Shown here one piece after another: positions 1 to 9,412 of a DNA stretch of 64,000 nucleotides; within the stretch, counting starts at the first letter, position 1, and the number at the start of each line of letters is the position of its first letter. The DNA is from BOG-1112 sp964611335 (lineage in GTDB: Bacteria > Bdellovibrionota_B > Oligoflexia > Oligoflexales > Bog-1112): NCBI GenBank assembly GCA_964611335.1, contig CAZSXR010000001.1, positions 124,001-188,000 on the forward strand. Direction: 5' to 3'. The notes beneath the pieces are model-generated. The model did no database searches. It saw nothing but the letters and a program-made list of their open reading frames with translations, and was not told the origin of the DNA. Position numbers and translations under genes: made by a program.

Positions 1-235
1 CATAATGTGTACTGTCGCTGATAAAAACCTGATGGGCTCCACTTTGCCATGCGTAATGGGTATCTTTGCCTTCTTTGTCGATGTCAAAACGGTGAATATC
101 GTGTTTGACGTAAGCTACTTTATATTTCAAAGAAAGACTTCGAAGAAGTTTCGATATTAAAGTTGTCTTCCCTAAACCCGAAAACCCTACAAAAGACACG
201 GCAAGAGGATGGAAATAGAACTCACGTGTTTGCAT
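1..235 (-). CDS. mobB: MobB-like molybdopterin-guanine dinucleotide adapter, partial (3' end outside window)
   Basis: The first 78 codons are visible and the gene runs off the left edge. Residues 17-25 form a P-loop (GFSGLGKTT) and K44-H48 begins the KHDIHRFDIDKEGKD stretch typical of MobB. MobB is a GTP-binding protein that helps attach the nucleotide to molybdopterin. The ATG at 235 lies inside the end of moaC (14-bp overlap), so the two are translationally coupled in a leftward Moco operon with moaC, moaA and moeA. A fusion to another Mob domain beyond the edge cannot be excluded. Confidence 0.8.
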   Translation of the reverse strand, partial: MQTREFYFHPLAVSFVGFSGLGKTTLISKLLRSLSLKYKVAYVKHDIHRFDIDKEGKDTHYAWQSGAHQVFISDSTHY

Positions 236-707
236 AGGATGATGCTCTGTACTCACTTTTACCTCCACTTTTTTCTAGCAGACGCACTTCGTTTATTTGA
301 ATTTTATGTGAAATAGCTTTGCACATATCATAAATGGTCAAGGCTGTTATAGTAACACCGGTCAAGGCTTCCATTTCTACACCAGTTTTTGCGAAAGTTT
401 TCACTTCGCATATGATGGAAACCGAACATTCATCGGATGGTGAAATATGAATATGACACGATTCAATAGGAAGCGTATGACAGAACGGAATAAGGTCTGC
501 AGTTTTCTTGACAGCCATAGTTCCAGCTATGATTGCTGTTGCAAAGACAGAGCCTTTTGCCGTTCGAATGTCACCCGCCTCTAAAAGTTTCATCAACTCG
601 TGTCCCAAGTGGACGGTGGCACCTGCTTTAGCACGTCTCATACTTGCAAGCTTCTCACTTACATTCACCATAGTAGGTAGCTGTTTTTTATCTAAATGAG
701 AAAACAT
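222..707 (-). CDS. moaC: Cyclic pyranopterin monophosphate synthase
   Basis: MoaC converts the MoaA product into cyclic pyranopterin monophosphate, the second half of the first step of molybdenum cofactor synthesis in the cytoplasm. The 161-residue length is normal for the family. The N-terminal MVNVSEK, the FCHTLPIES segment near residue 75 and the GVEMEALTGVTITALTIYDMCKA block are the conserved MoaC signatures, including the active-site region. It sits directly behind moaA with no spacer, and mobB begins inside its last codons. Together with moeA this set can supply the molybdoenzyme encoded just to the right. Confidence 0.95.
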   Translation of the reverse strand: MFSHLDKKQLPTMVNVSEKLASMRRAKAGATVHLGHELMKLLEAGDIRTAKGSVFATAIIAGTMAVKKTADLIPFCHTLPIESCHIHISPSDECSVSIICEVKTFAKTGVEMEALTGVTITALTIYDMCKAISHKIQINEVRLLEKSGGKSEYRASSYANT

Positions 708-1667
708 CTAACCTCCAATCGCGTGCATATTCTGTTGAACTTCGCTATGTCCAGACAAAGGTTTCATCTTAAGAGTTTCCGTAAAAATTTTATGAAGATC
801 CTCATCGCTGCTTCCACGCAGAGAAAGTCCTTTTGTAGACATCAGGCATGCTCGCAAAAAACCATCTGCACTTAAACGCCATCGAGAGCAGGAACCACAG
901 AAGGAATGTGTCACCGGAGCAATAAATCCGATGTGTGCACCTGATGGTGTTCGGAATTCAAAAGAAGTCGAATCACTTTCCGTTTGCAAAGGTATTAAAT
1001 TTTCACGCTCACGGATGATTTGTTGAGTAGCATCTGCGGAAAAAAAATGATCTCCTTGCAAGGAACAAGCTTGCCCGATTCGCATCAATTCTAGAAAGCG
1101 AACTTTAATCCCATATTGTGCAGAGAAATCTACGAAGTCTAAAACTTCATCATCGTTAATTCCCTTCATCATAACCACATTGATTTTGACTGGGAAATTT
1201 AAAGCAAGTGCGTCATCGATCGCTTTGCGTGTTTTTTTATAAGCATGGCTTCTCGTCATGTGATTGAATTTCTCTTCTCTTAAACTATCCATGCTGATGT
1301 TGAGATGGTGGCACTTTGTTTCTTTTAAAAATGGCAGCAATTGCGACAAAAAATACCCGTTTGTTGTCATTCCCATTTTACGAAAGGGGATTTCTGAAAG
1401 TCTGCTGACAATCTCTCGTATTTCTTTACGTAGAGTTGGTTCACCCCCCGTAAGACGAATCTCCTCGATTCCATGCTTATAAAGCGCATGTGCTATGCGA
1501 ATGATTTCGTCGGTGGATATCCATTCTTTCGCAGACATGAACTCGGGACTTTCAGGCATGCAGTAAAGACAACGCAAGTTGCAAACATCGAGAAGAGAGA
1601 TTCGAACTTTGCGAATACGCCTTTGATAAGAATCCACGAGGAGTTCGCTCATAAAAGGCTCCGCCAT
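708..1667 (-). CDS. moaA: GTP 3',8-cyclase (radical SAM)
   Basis: MoaA is the radical-SAM enzyme that rearranges GTP to start molybdenum cofactor synthesis. The N-terminal [4Fe-4S] motif is C29-x3-C33-x2-C36 and the second cluster motif near the C-terminus is C-x2-C-x13-C (FCGSC...RAC). The protein is 319 aa, slightly short but within range, and ends in the conserved Gly-Gly needed for activity in the family. The two Gly codons, GGAGGT, also form the ribosome binding site of moaC, which starts right after the stop. The start overlaps the end of moeA by 19 bp. Confidence 0.95.
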   Translation of the reverse strand: MAEPFMSELLVDSYQRRIRKVRISLLDVCNLRCLYCMPESPEFMSAKEWISTDEIIRIAHALYKHGIEEIRLTGGEPTLRKEIREIVSRLSEIPFRKMGMTTNGYFLSQLLPFLKETKCHHLNISMDSLREEKFNHMTRSHAYKKTRKAIDDALALNFPVKINVVMMKGINDDEVLDFVDFSAQYGIKVRFLELMRIGQACSLQGDHFFSADATQQIIRERENLIPLQTESDSTSFEFRTPSGAHIGFIAPVTHSFCGSCSRWRLSADGFLRACLMSTKGLSLRGSSDEDLHKIFTETLKMKPLSGHSEVQQNMHAIGG

Positions 1668-2854
1668 GAGAAAAATGGGTAAACGTCACCATCTCGAGCA
1701 AGACGTGTTTCTGCGAGTTCTAAAAATCCATCACTATGAGCGAGTGCTGCGAAATCACCAGAACCTTGATGAAGCACGGGACAAGCAAACATGGTAGCTC
1801 TATCGTCTTGACTCAAACGTACAGGAATAAATTGCGTCAAGTTGTTTGGTTTTATAAGTGCAGCAGATTTCAATTGAACTTGCATTTCATAAACAGGTCT
1901 CTTGCTTGCAACGAGAACACGCAGAGCAGGAAGTACATAACGCACGAAACAGACTAACGCCGATTGAGGATTTCCTGGCAGTCCAAAAACGGTCTGATGT
2001 TTTTCACCGATACCGAACCATAATGGCTTACCAGGTTTCTGTCGCACTTTGTGAAAGACTTTTCGAACATTTAAAGAACATAGAAGTTCTGGAACACAGT
2101 CAAATTTACCAGCAGATACACCTCCTGTGAGAAGAAGGAGGTCGTGTGTTTCGAGAAGATGGGCAAAGGTCTCTCTCATCGAGTTTGCTTCATCTCGGAT
2201 AGTATGCATGGAAACATCGTGAATGCCCAGCAAGGTTAAAGCAACATGGAGTGCTAAAACATTGGAAGCTCGTATTTGATGTAACTCAGGGGTTTCATGA
2301 ACAGGAACAAGCTCATCACCTGTTCCCACTATTGCAATTCTTGGTAAACGAGAAAAAGAAAGTCTGTCGTTTCCAGTTGATGCGAGAATGCCTGTAAGAG
2401 GAGCGTTGATAGACCGTCCACTTTCAATCAAGAGTTCATTTTTTTGGCAGTCAGAACCGAGTTGATGGATGTTGGATCCAGCTTTGATTTCGATTTCCGC
2501 ATTTAAATAAGCAATTCCTTCGTGCAAATCGAGATCCTCATAACGCACGATAGAATCACAGTTGTCGGGTAGCACAGAGCCTGTCATAATTTCGAGACAA
2601 TATGCATCAGATTTTAAAATTTTAGGTTTTTCGCCAGCTTTCTGTATGTCTTGGATACTCCAAGACCGTCGGGCGGGATTAAATTTAATGGCAATGCCAT
2701 CCATTGCGACACGATGAAAGGGAGGATAAGGCCGATCAGCATAACAGGGCTCACGCAGTATATGATTACCCAATTTTGCAATAGGAACTTGAACACTATC
2801 GAGTGGGCTCAAATGAGAATGGATGAGTTGCTCTGCTTCTGTTACAGAAATCAT
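1649..2854 (-). CDS. moeA: Molybdopterin molybdotransferase
   Basis: MoeA inserts molybdate into adenylated molybdopterin. Its 401 residues match the usual MoeA length. Recognisable segments are the N-terminal YPPFHRVAMDG, MTGSVLPDNCDSIVRYED near residue 110, the MoCF-fold IVGTGDEL and LLTGGVSAGKFD region, and GLPGNPQSALVCF near residue 300. A GAGG ribosome site lies a few bases before the ATG at 2854. It is the first gene of the leftward Moco operon (moeA-moaA-moaC-mobB), divergent from the molybdoenzyme operon across a spacer of about 150 bp that must hold both promoters. Confidence 0.95.
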   Translation of the reverse strand: MISVTEAEQLIHSHLSPLDSVQVPIAKLGNHILREPCYADRPYPPFHRVAMDGIAIKFNPARRSWSIQDIQKAGEKPKILKSDAYCLEIMTGSVLPDNCDSIVRYEDLDLHEGIAYLNAEIEIKAGSNIHQLGSDCQKNELLIESGRSINAPLTGILASTGNDRLSFSRLPRIAIVGTGDELVPVHETPELHQIRASNVLALHVALTLLGIHDVSMHTIRDEANSMRETFAHLLETHDLLLLTGGVSAGKFDCVPELLCSLNVRKVFHKVRQKPGKPLWFGIGEKHQTVFGLPGNPQSALVCFVRYVLPALRVLVASKRPVYEMQVQLKSAALIKPNNLTQFIPVRLSQDDRATMFACPVLHQGSGDFAALAHSDGFLELAETRLARDGDVYPFFSWRSLL

Positions 2855-3009
2855 AGGGATCTGCCTCTATAATATGAGTTCACCATGCGTCGGGATTATA
2901 CACAAAAGGAATTCAAATACAATTTTTCGAGTGAAACAGTCGTATTTCTAAACAATATACTTTTGAAGAAGTCCAAACTACTATGAGGGTGAATAGAGGA
3001 TTCGCAGAA

Positions 3010-3837
3010 ATGATGAAGGCTAACTACTCATTTTTAGAACATGTCGATTTCGATCATGTCGAATTCAATTTGCGTTGGTGCAGAGCGCGTATAGCTGCTC
3101 TTAAAGAAGTTCTGAATTTGAATGCACTCTCCGAACTTTCATCAAGCCCTGATGTTTATTATAGCAATGAACGAAAACTGCTGAATGCAATTCAAGAAGA
3201 GGACAAAGAACGAGCTCTTCGTTCTGTTTTCGATAATAGCCGCAAGTTTGGTATCAGCCTTTCAAAATATTACCGACTTAGCTGGGAGTTGGAAGATATC
3301 CGCGATGTTCTCTCTAGGTCTGTCATTCCTTGTGCGCAAGGAAGATGGGAAGAACGTGAGCACGCAGTGACTGTGCGTAGGCAGGGATGTAGTGCTCAGG
3401 AAGAGATAGGATCTTTTCTCTGTACTTGGTTTCGAGAATCCATTGATGGATTGATTATGGGTGTAGGGCAAGACGAACGTTTTGCAAGACATGCGAGTGT
3501 TGGTCATGGTGATAGCGAATGTTTGGATGTCTATTTCACAGAAACTTTAACTTTGAATGCATCGCAATTGCGTTTTGCTCCCGTTCCTCCACATGTACTT
3601 GTGAAGCTTGAACCTATCCAAAGAGTCTTTGAAGACATGGGAGCTCGTCTCGTGTTTGCTGGATTTTCTGAGCGAACCCTTTTCTACAAAGTGGAATCTA
3701 AAGATACAAAACCATTGTGTGGAACGACGGGACGTCTTTTGCACCAACGTTTGTATAAACTTGTGCATGAAATATTTCCAGATTTTCGTATGCAGGATCT
3801 TAGTCCTCTCGCTGTTTATGCGGAGGGAACTAAGTAA
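3010..3837 (+). CDS. Uncharacterised protein at head of molybdoenzyme operon
   Basis: I do not recognise this 275-aa protein with certainty. No signal peptide or membrane helix is seen, so it is probably cytoplasmic. The middle carries an ARHxSxGHGDxxCxDVYF segment with conserved Gly, His and Cys that resembles small-molecule-binding sensory domains of the V4R/methanogen output type. That parallel is inference. An upstream in-frame ATG at 2983 has no ribosome site, while AGAGGA sits 9 bp before the ATG at 3010, so the latter is preferred. It precedes the catalytic subunit by 51 bp in the same direction, so a regulatory or maturation role for that enzyme is possible. Confidence 0.6.
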   Translation: MMKANYSFLEHVDFDHVEFNLRWCRARIAALKEVLNLNALSELSSSPDVYYSNERKLLNAIQEEDKERALRSVFDNSRKFGISLSKYYRLSWELEDIRDVLSRSVIPCAQGRWEEREHAVTVRRQGCSAQEEIGSFLCTWFRESIDGLIMGVGQDERFARHASVGHGDSECLDVYFTETLTLNASQLRFAPVPPHVLVKLEPIQRVFEDMGARLVFAGFSERTLFYKVESKDTKPLCGTTGRLLHQRLYKLVHEIFPDFRMQDLSPLAVYAEGTK

Positions 3838-3888
3838 AGTAGAACAAGGATTGTACGCTCAAACTATTGTTATTTTGGGAATGGGTCC

Positions 3889-6800
3889 ATGAAAAACATT
3901 GATACAAATTTAAGCCGACGTGGTTTTTTAAAAGGCTTTGCCACAGCGAGTGCTGTGTTAGGAGCCAAATCCGCTTTTAGTGCTCCGATTCGATACTTCC
4001 AGCCTTTGTTTATTGACAATCCTTTAAAATATTATCCCAACCGTGAATGGGAAAAAATTTTTCGTAATCTTTTTGAATACGAATCTACCTTTCATTTTCT
4101 TTGCGCACCTAACGATACACACAACTGTTTGATCAAAGCCTATGTAAAAAATGGAATTGTTGTGCGTCTTGGTCCTAGTTATGGTTATGGAAAAGCGACG
4201 GACCTTGAAGGAAACAAAGCTTCTCACCGTTGGGATCCGAGAATCTGCCAAAAAGGTTTAGCTCTCACTCGACGAATTTATGGAGACCGACGGGTTAAAT
4301 CACCGATGATCCGTAGAGGTTTCAAAGAATGGGCTGATGCTGGTTTTCCTCGTGATCCACAGACGGGAAGTCCTGATCGTAAATATTTCAACCGAGGTCG
4401 TGACAAGTGGTTACGTTTGTCTTGGGAAGATGCGTTTACAATTACAGCAAAGGCCTTAGAAAATATTGCACGCAACTATTCGGGTGACCAAGGTAAACAA
4501 TTCCTAACAGCACAAGCTTACGATCCTGCAATGGTGGAAGCAACGCATGGTGCTGGTGTTCAAACTCTAAAAATCCGAGGAGGTATGGCATTCTTGGGGG
4601 CCACGCGCATCTTCGGACTCTATCGTTTCGCAAACATGCTTGCTCTGCTTGATGCAAAAGTACGGGGAGTGAGTGAAAAAGAAGCTCATGGTGCCCGCGG
4701 TTGGGATTCTTACAGTTGGCATACGGATTTACCTCCTGGCCATCCAATGGTAACCGGGAGTCAGACAAACGATTTCGAACTCTTCTCAGTTGAAAACTCA
4801 AATCTCATTATAGTTTGGGGCATGAACTGGATTACAACAAAAATGCCCGACTCACATTGGTTGACAGAAGCGCGTCTTAAGGGTTCTAAAGTTGTCACAG
4901 TTACTGTCGAATACAGTGCAACAGCGTCTAAAGTTGACGAAGTCATCATTATCCGTCCTGGAACGGATGCTGCTTTCGCTTTGGGCATTGCGCAAATTCT
5001 TATCTCTAAAAATCTTTATGATAAAAAGTTTGTCGCACAAAATACAGATCTTCCCTTTCTTGTTCGACTCGATACTCTTGAACATTTGAATCCCGAAGAT
5101 GTATTTCCTGACTTTAAAGAAGCAGAACTTGAGTCCATAAATTTTCTTAAAGAAAATGAAAAAGCAAAAGCAGGAGTGGATCAGAAAGTTCAGTTTGCGC
5201 CAGAAAATCTTCGTCAACAGTTCCGATCTCATGTCGTGAAAGATAAAAAAAGCGGAAAACTTTTTGCAGTGAGTCGTGATCATTTTGGTTCGCACTTTGA
5301 AAAACTTGGTATTGATCCCGATTTGAAAGCACAACTTAGCGTAACGCTAAAAGATGGAAGCAAAGTAAAAGTTCGTACTGTCTTCCATTTAACAGAAGAA
5401 TATCTGAATAAAAATTTCACTCCAAAACAAGCGGCAAAGATCACGGGCACAAGCGTTAGCGGCATTGAATCTCTTGCAAAACAGATTGCTGCAAACAAAG
5501 AGAAGAGCATCTTTGCGTGTGGTATGGGGCCTAATCAATTTTTCAACTCTGACCTTAAAGACAGAGCTATTTTTCTAGTTGCAGCACTTTCACGTAATGT
5601 TGGGTTCCCTGGAGGTAATGTTGGAAGTTACTCAGGTAATTACAGATCTGCGATTTTAGGTGGTGAGCCACTTTTTGCTTTGGAAGATCCTTTTCATCCA
5701 GAACTGGATAGTGAAAAAATGCCAAAAGTGAAAAAGTATCTCCATTACGAATCCTTGCACTATTTCAATTACGGTGATCGACCTCTCCGTATGGGTAATA
5801 AGCTTTTCACAGGTGATGGTCATATTCCGACACCTACTAAAGCTATGTGGTTGAACAATTCCAACTCCGTTATCGGAAACATCAAATGGCATTACGATGT
5901 TGTGAACAACACCTTACCGAAACTGGAATTCATAGCGTACTCAGATTGGTGGTGGACAGGTTCGTGTGAATATTCGGATATTGTTTTTGCCTGTGATTCA
6001 TGGGCCGAATTCAAAGTTCCAGATATGTGCGGTTCTAGTACGAATCCATTTCTTCAAGTTTATCCTGTGACCCCCATTCGTCGAATATTCGACACCAAAG
6101 CGGATATTGAAATCATTGCGGGTGTTGCTAGAGCTCTGGGGGATCTCACAGGAGAATCTCGGATGGCGGATTGCTGGAAATTTGCATCTGAAAAAGACAC
6201 CCGAGTTTATCTTCAACGCATACTTAATGGTTCCTTCACTACGAAGGGTTACAAAATCAGTGAGATTGAGAAAAAAGCAGAGGAAGGAATTCCTTCTCTT
6301 CTGCACTCACGAACATACCCTCGAGTATCCTCTTACGAACAAGCAAAATCGGAGCATCCATGGCACACAAAGTCAGGTCGCTTGGAGTTCTATAGACCTG
6401 AAGCTGAATTTATTGAAAGTGGAGAGAATCTTGTCGTTTATAGAGAGCCGATTGATTCCACACCTTATGAACCGAATGTGATTGTAGGACATGCGCATGA
6501 TGCTTTGAGGCCTACTCAGCCTCATGTGTACGGAATGAAACTCGATGATATGTCCACGGAAGCTCGACAGGTGCGACACGTCATGCGCAGTTCAGAAGAA
6601 TTGCTGAAAACGGAACATCCTTTACGCATGAAGTTACACACCCATGTCTATCACACACCCAAATATAGACATGGTGCGCACACAACACCTGTAGATACCG
6701 ACTATACAGCTGTTTGGTTCGGTCCTTTTGGTGATGTTTATCGTCACGATAAACGTATGCCTTCTGATGTGGAAGGTTATGTTGACATCAATCCTTTGGA

Positions 6801-7362
6801 TGCGAAGAAGCTTGGAGTGGAAGACGGAGATTACGTTCACATCGATGCGGATCCTTCAGATAGACCCTTTAGAGGTTGGAAGACAGGAACTGAAGAATAT
6901 AAAGTTGCAAGACTTCTGCTCCGTGCTCGTTACTATCCCGGAACACCTCAAGGTATTGCCCGCACGTGGCATAATATGTATGGAGCTTCATTTGGTAGCG
7001 TTAAAGCACATGAGACTCGTGATGATGGTTTAGCAAAAAATGAAGAGACGAATTATCAGGCTATGTATCGTTATGGCAGTCATCAAAGTGCAACACGTGC
7101 ATGGTTGAAGCCCACTTTAATGACAGAAAGTCTTGTGCACAAAGGGATGTTTGGACAGGCTCTTGAAAAAGGTTTTTCTCCAGATATTCATTGTCCGGTA
7201 GGAGCACCACGGGAATCGTTTGTTCGAATTACAAAAGCGGAAGATGGAGCTGTCTCAGGTTTTGGAAAATGGCGTCCAGCTGAGTTAGGTTTCAGACCAA
7301 CATATGAAAATAAAGCTATGAAAGAATATCTCAACGGAGGCTTTCTTAGAAAAAAAATCTAA
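3889..7362 (+). CDS. Periplasmic type II DMSO-reductase family catalytic subunit (NxrA/periplasmic NarG-like)
   Basis: This 1157-aa molybdopterin oxidoreductase has a Tat signal (SRRGFLK, then a hydrophobic stretch ending SAFSA), so it folds with cofactor and is exported to the periplasm. The first Fe-S motif reads C-x3-D-x3-C-x39-C (CAPNDTHNC...RIC), with Asp in the second ligand position. D280 in HTDLPPGHP is the likely molybdenum ligand, as in type II enzymes. The length matches NxrA and archaeal-type periplasmic NarG (about 1150 aa), and is well above selenate, chlorate or ethylbenzene enzymes (about 910-980 aa). It is followed by its beta, gamma and chaperone genes. The substrate, nitrate, nitrite or another oxyanion, cannot be settled from the sequence. 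Confidence 0.85.
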   Translation: MKNIDTNLSRRGFLKGFATASAVLGAKSAFSAPIRYFQPLFIDNPLKYYPNREWEKIFRNLFEYESTFHFLCAPNDTHNCLIKAYVKNGIVVRLGPSYGYGKATDLEGNKASHRWDPRICQKGLALTRRIYGDRRVKSPMIRRGFKEWADAGFPRDPQTGSPDRKYFNRGRDKWLRLSWEDAFTITAKALENIARNYSGDQGKQFLTAQAYDPAMVEATHGAGVQTLKIRGGMAFLGATRIFGLYRFANMLALLDAKVRGVSEKEAHGARGWDSYSWHTDLPPGHPMVTGSQTNDFELFSVENSNLIIVWGMNWITTKMPDSHWLTEARLKGSKVVTVTVEYSATASKVDEVIIIRPGTDAAFALGIAQILISKNLYDKKFVAQNTDLPFLVRLDTLEHLNPEDVFPDFKEAELESINFLKENEKAKAGVDQKVQFAPENLRQQFRSHVVKDKKSGKLFAVSRDHFGSHFEKLGIDPDLKAQLSVTLKDGSKVKVRTVFHLTEEYLNKNFTPKQAAKITGTSVSGIESLAKQIAANKEKSIFACGMGPNQFFNSDLKDRAIFLVAALSRNVGFPGGNVGSYSGNYRSAILGGEPLFALEDPFHPELDSEKMPKVKKYLHYESLHYFNYGDRPLRMGNKLFTGDGHIPTPTKAMWLNNSNSVIGNIKWHYDVVNNTLPKLEFIAYSDWWWTGSCEYSDIVFACDSWAEFKVPDMCGSSTNPFLQVYPVTPIRRIFDTKADIEIIAGVARALGDLTGESRMADCWKFASEKDTRVYLQRILNGSFTTKGYKISEIEKKAEEGIPSLLHSRTYPRVSSYEQAKSEHPWHTKSGRLEFYRPEAEFIESGENLVVYREPIDSTPYEPNVIVGHAHDALRPTQPHVYGMKLDDMSTEARQVRHVMRSSEELLKTEHPLRMKLHTHVYHTPKYRHGAHTTPVDTDYTAVWFGPFGDVYRHDKRMPSDVEGYVDINPLDAKKLGVEDGDYVHIDADPSDRPFRGWKTGTEEYKVARLLLRARYYPGTPQGIARTWHNMYGASFGSVKAHETRDDGLAKNEETNYQAMYRYGSHQSATRAWLKPTLMTESLVHKGMFGQALEKGFSPDIHCPVGAPRESFVRITKAEDGAVSGFGKWRPAELGFRPTYENKAMKEYLNGGFLRKKI

Positions 7363-7384
7363 GGGAAGTTCTTGGGAGTGAACT

Positions 7385-8518
7385 ATGGCAAAAGTAAAAA
7401 ACTGGCAAATCAATCGTGAAATGGAATATCCCTACGAGGAAGCGCGTCCTAAAAAACAATGGGCTGTTGTTTTCGACTTGAACAAATGTATTGGTTGTCA
7501 AACTTGCACGCTTGCTTGCAAAACAACTTGGACAAGCGGTAAGGGTCAAGAATACATGTTTTGGAACAATGTTGAGACCAAACCTTATGGAAGCTATCCG
7601 TTAGCATGGGATGTTAGGGTATTAGAAGCTCTCGGTAAGCAAGAGTGGAAGAAAAAAGAACCCTATTACGGTAAGACTATATTTGAAGCTTCAGAACCAT
7701 CCGAACGTGTTGTTCATTTTCACCCACAGGACGAAGATTGGATGTATCCCAATCACGGTGAAGATGATTGCACAGGGAATGTTTCTGAAGGAAAGCATAT
7801 TACGGGAACTCCCCATCCGAATTGGTTTTTCTACTTACCCCGCATGTGTGCGCACTGTACGTATCCTGCGTGTTTATCAGCTTGCCCACGTAAGGCTATT
7901 TACAAACGAGAAGAAGACGGGATTGTGCTTATTGATCAGTCGCGTTGCAAGGGTTATGGCGAATGTGTGCGTGCCTGTCCGTACAAAAAATCGATGTACA
8001 ACCCTCAAACGCGAGTAAGTGAAAAGTGTATAGGATGTTATCCAGCTGTGGAAAAAGGATATCAACCTATGTGTGTGCAAAATTGCATAGGTCGTATTCG
8101 TATTATGGGCTTCATCAATCCACCGTGGCTCGCCCGTGAAGATAATCCTGTGGATTATCTCGTGCATAAAATGGGGCTCGCGCTTCCTTACTATCCTCAA
8201 CTTGGTTTGGAACCAAACTTGTATTATGTTCCGCCCATTCATGCGGATAAAACCTATCTCAAGCAAATGTTTGGACCCAATGTAGAGGATGCTATTGAAC
8301 GTTATCGTAAAGTAAGAACGGACCCTGTTGCTCAAGGTCTCCTTGTCTTGATGGGATCTACCGATCGTATCATTCATCGTTTCTCCGTGAAAAATGGAAC
8401 AGCGTTTGCTTTCGATGAAAAAGGAGACGAGATTGTTTCGGTTCCTATCAGTGAACCTTTCACAGAACGTAAAGCACATAACGACAGCATAGGATCTATA
8501 CGACAAAATACGCCTTAA
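7385..8518 (+). CDS. Fe-S electron-transfer beta subunit of the molybdoenzyme
   Basis: This is a 377-aa ferredoxin-type subunit of the NarH/NxrB/EbdB class that passes electrons between the molybdenum site and heme. Four cluster motifs are visible: C35-x2-C-x2-C-x3-C near the start, CAHC-TYPAC-LSACP, C-x2-Y-x2-C-x3-CP (RCKGYGECVRACP), and CIGC followed by CVQNC. The Tyr in the third motif replaces the Cys needed for a fourth ligand, which predicts a [3Fe-4S] centre as in related beta subunits. It has no signal peptide, so it is probably co-exported with the Tat-bearing alpha subunit. The gene starts 22 bp after the alpha stop with GGGAG upstream. Confidence 0.92.
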   Translation: MAKVKNWQINREMEYPYEEARPKKQWAVVFDLNKCIGCQTCTLACKTTWTSGKGQEYMFWNNVETKPYGSYPLAWDVRVLEALGKQEWKKKEPYYGKTIFEASEPSERVVHFHPQDEDWMYPNHGEDDCTGNVSEGKHITGTPHPNWFFYLPRMCAHCTYPACLSACPRKAIYKREEDGIVLIDQSRCKGYGECVRACPYKKSMYNPQTRVSEKCIGCYPAVEKGYQPMCVQNCIGRIRIMGFINPPWLAREDNPVDYLVHKMGLALPYYPQLGLEPNLYYVPPIHADKTYLKQMFGPNVEDAIERYRKVRTDPVAQGLLVLMGSTDRIIHRFSVKNGTAFAFDEKGDEIVSVPISEPFTERKAHNDSIGSIRQNTP

Positions 8519-8529
8519 GGGTAAAAGTG

Positions 8530-9387
8530 ATGAAAACGTATATAATAAATTTCTGTAGAGTCATACTTTTCAGTACTCTCATTCCATTTCAACAGGGACT
8601 TGCGGACATTAAAGCTGTTCGTGTTAAAGAAGATTTGTCCAAGGCATCCTTTAAATCAGAGCTATTCTCACAATCCACAGAAGAAACCATCACACTGATG
8701 GCACAACCCATGGCAATTCCACGTCCGAAAGAGACAAGCACAGATAAAATCAAAGTTCGGGCTATTCATGATGGAAAGCATATAGCCTTCCTTCTCACGT
8801 GGAGTTGTAGAGAAAAGAGCGAAGCAGGGAAATTAGGTGAATATTCCGATGCTGTTGCTATTCAGTTTCCAGTGAAAGATAACACCAAACCTCCTCCTGT
8901 TTTTATGGGTGCTAAAGGAGATCCCGTGCATATCTTTCACTGGAGAGCACAATATCAAGCAGATAAAGAAAGGGGCATGCGAGATGTCAAAGATTTTTAT
9001 CCCAACATGTATATAGATATTTACCCAATGGAATTCCCTAACTCGCCACAATTTCTAAAAGTAGAAGAGGCTCAGAGAGAAGTTTATTCATTCGGTCGTG
9101 CGGCTGGGAACCCTCAATCTTACGTTAAAAAAGGTGTCGATGAGATCATTGCTGAGGGATTTGGTACAAGTTCTGTCATTGAAAATATTGAAGCAGATGC
9201 AGAAGGCAAATGGGAAAATAGCGAATGGAAAGTTATTATTACGAGACCTTTAAAAAGAGAAAACGGCTCCATACTGGAAGTGGGAAAAGGCAGTTTTATT
9301 GGTTTTGCGGTATGGCAGGGTGGTTTGAAGGAAGTTGGAAGTCGCAAGTCTGTGACCATGATGTGGACGCCCATTCAGTTGATATAA
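8530..9387 (+). CDS. Heme-b-binding gamma subunit of the molybdoenzyme (EbdC/NxrC-like)
   Basis: A 285-aa protein with an N-terminal Sec signal ending near GLADIKA and the ethylbenzene-dehydrogenase gamma-type fold. Family gamma subunits hold one heme b with Met and Lys ligands. Candidates here are Met126 in PVFMGAKGDPVHIFHW and the Lys of the GSRKSVTMMW segment close to the C-terminus. It would complete a soluble periplasmic alpha-beta-gamma complex and hand electrons to or from cytochrome c. An in-frame GTG lies immediately before the chosen ATG at 8530, and the AAGGG site fits the ATG. It starts 11 bp after the beta subunit. Confidence 0.82.
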   Translation: MKTYIINFCRVILFSTLIPFQQGLADIKAVRVKEDLSKASFKSELFSQSTEETITLMAQPMAIPRPKETSTDKIKVRAIHDGKHIAFLLTWSCREKSEAGKLGEYSDAVAIQFPVKDNTKPPPVFMGAKGDPVHIFHWRAQYQADKERGMRDVKDFYPNMYIDIYPMEFPNSPQFLKVEEAQREVYSFGRAAGNPQSYVKKGVDEIIAEGFGTSSVIENIEADAEGKWENSEWKVIITRPLKRENGSILEVGKGSFIGFAVWQGGLKEVGSRKSVTMMWTPIQLI

Positions 9388-9412
9388 GATCTGTGTATGT
9401 AGGAGAATTTCT

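Noticed and set aside
1264..1482. Plus-strand open frames opposite moaA, moaC and moeA
   Set aside because: They are antisense to well-recognised genes and have no family match.
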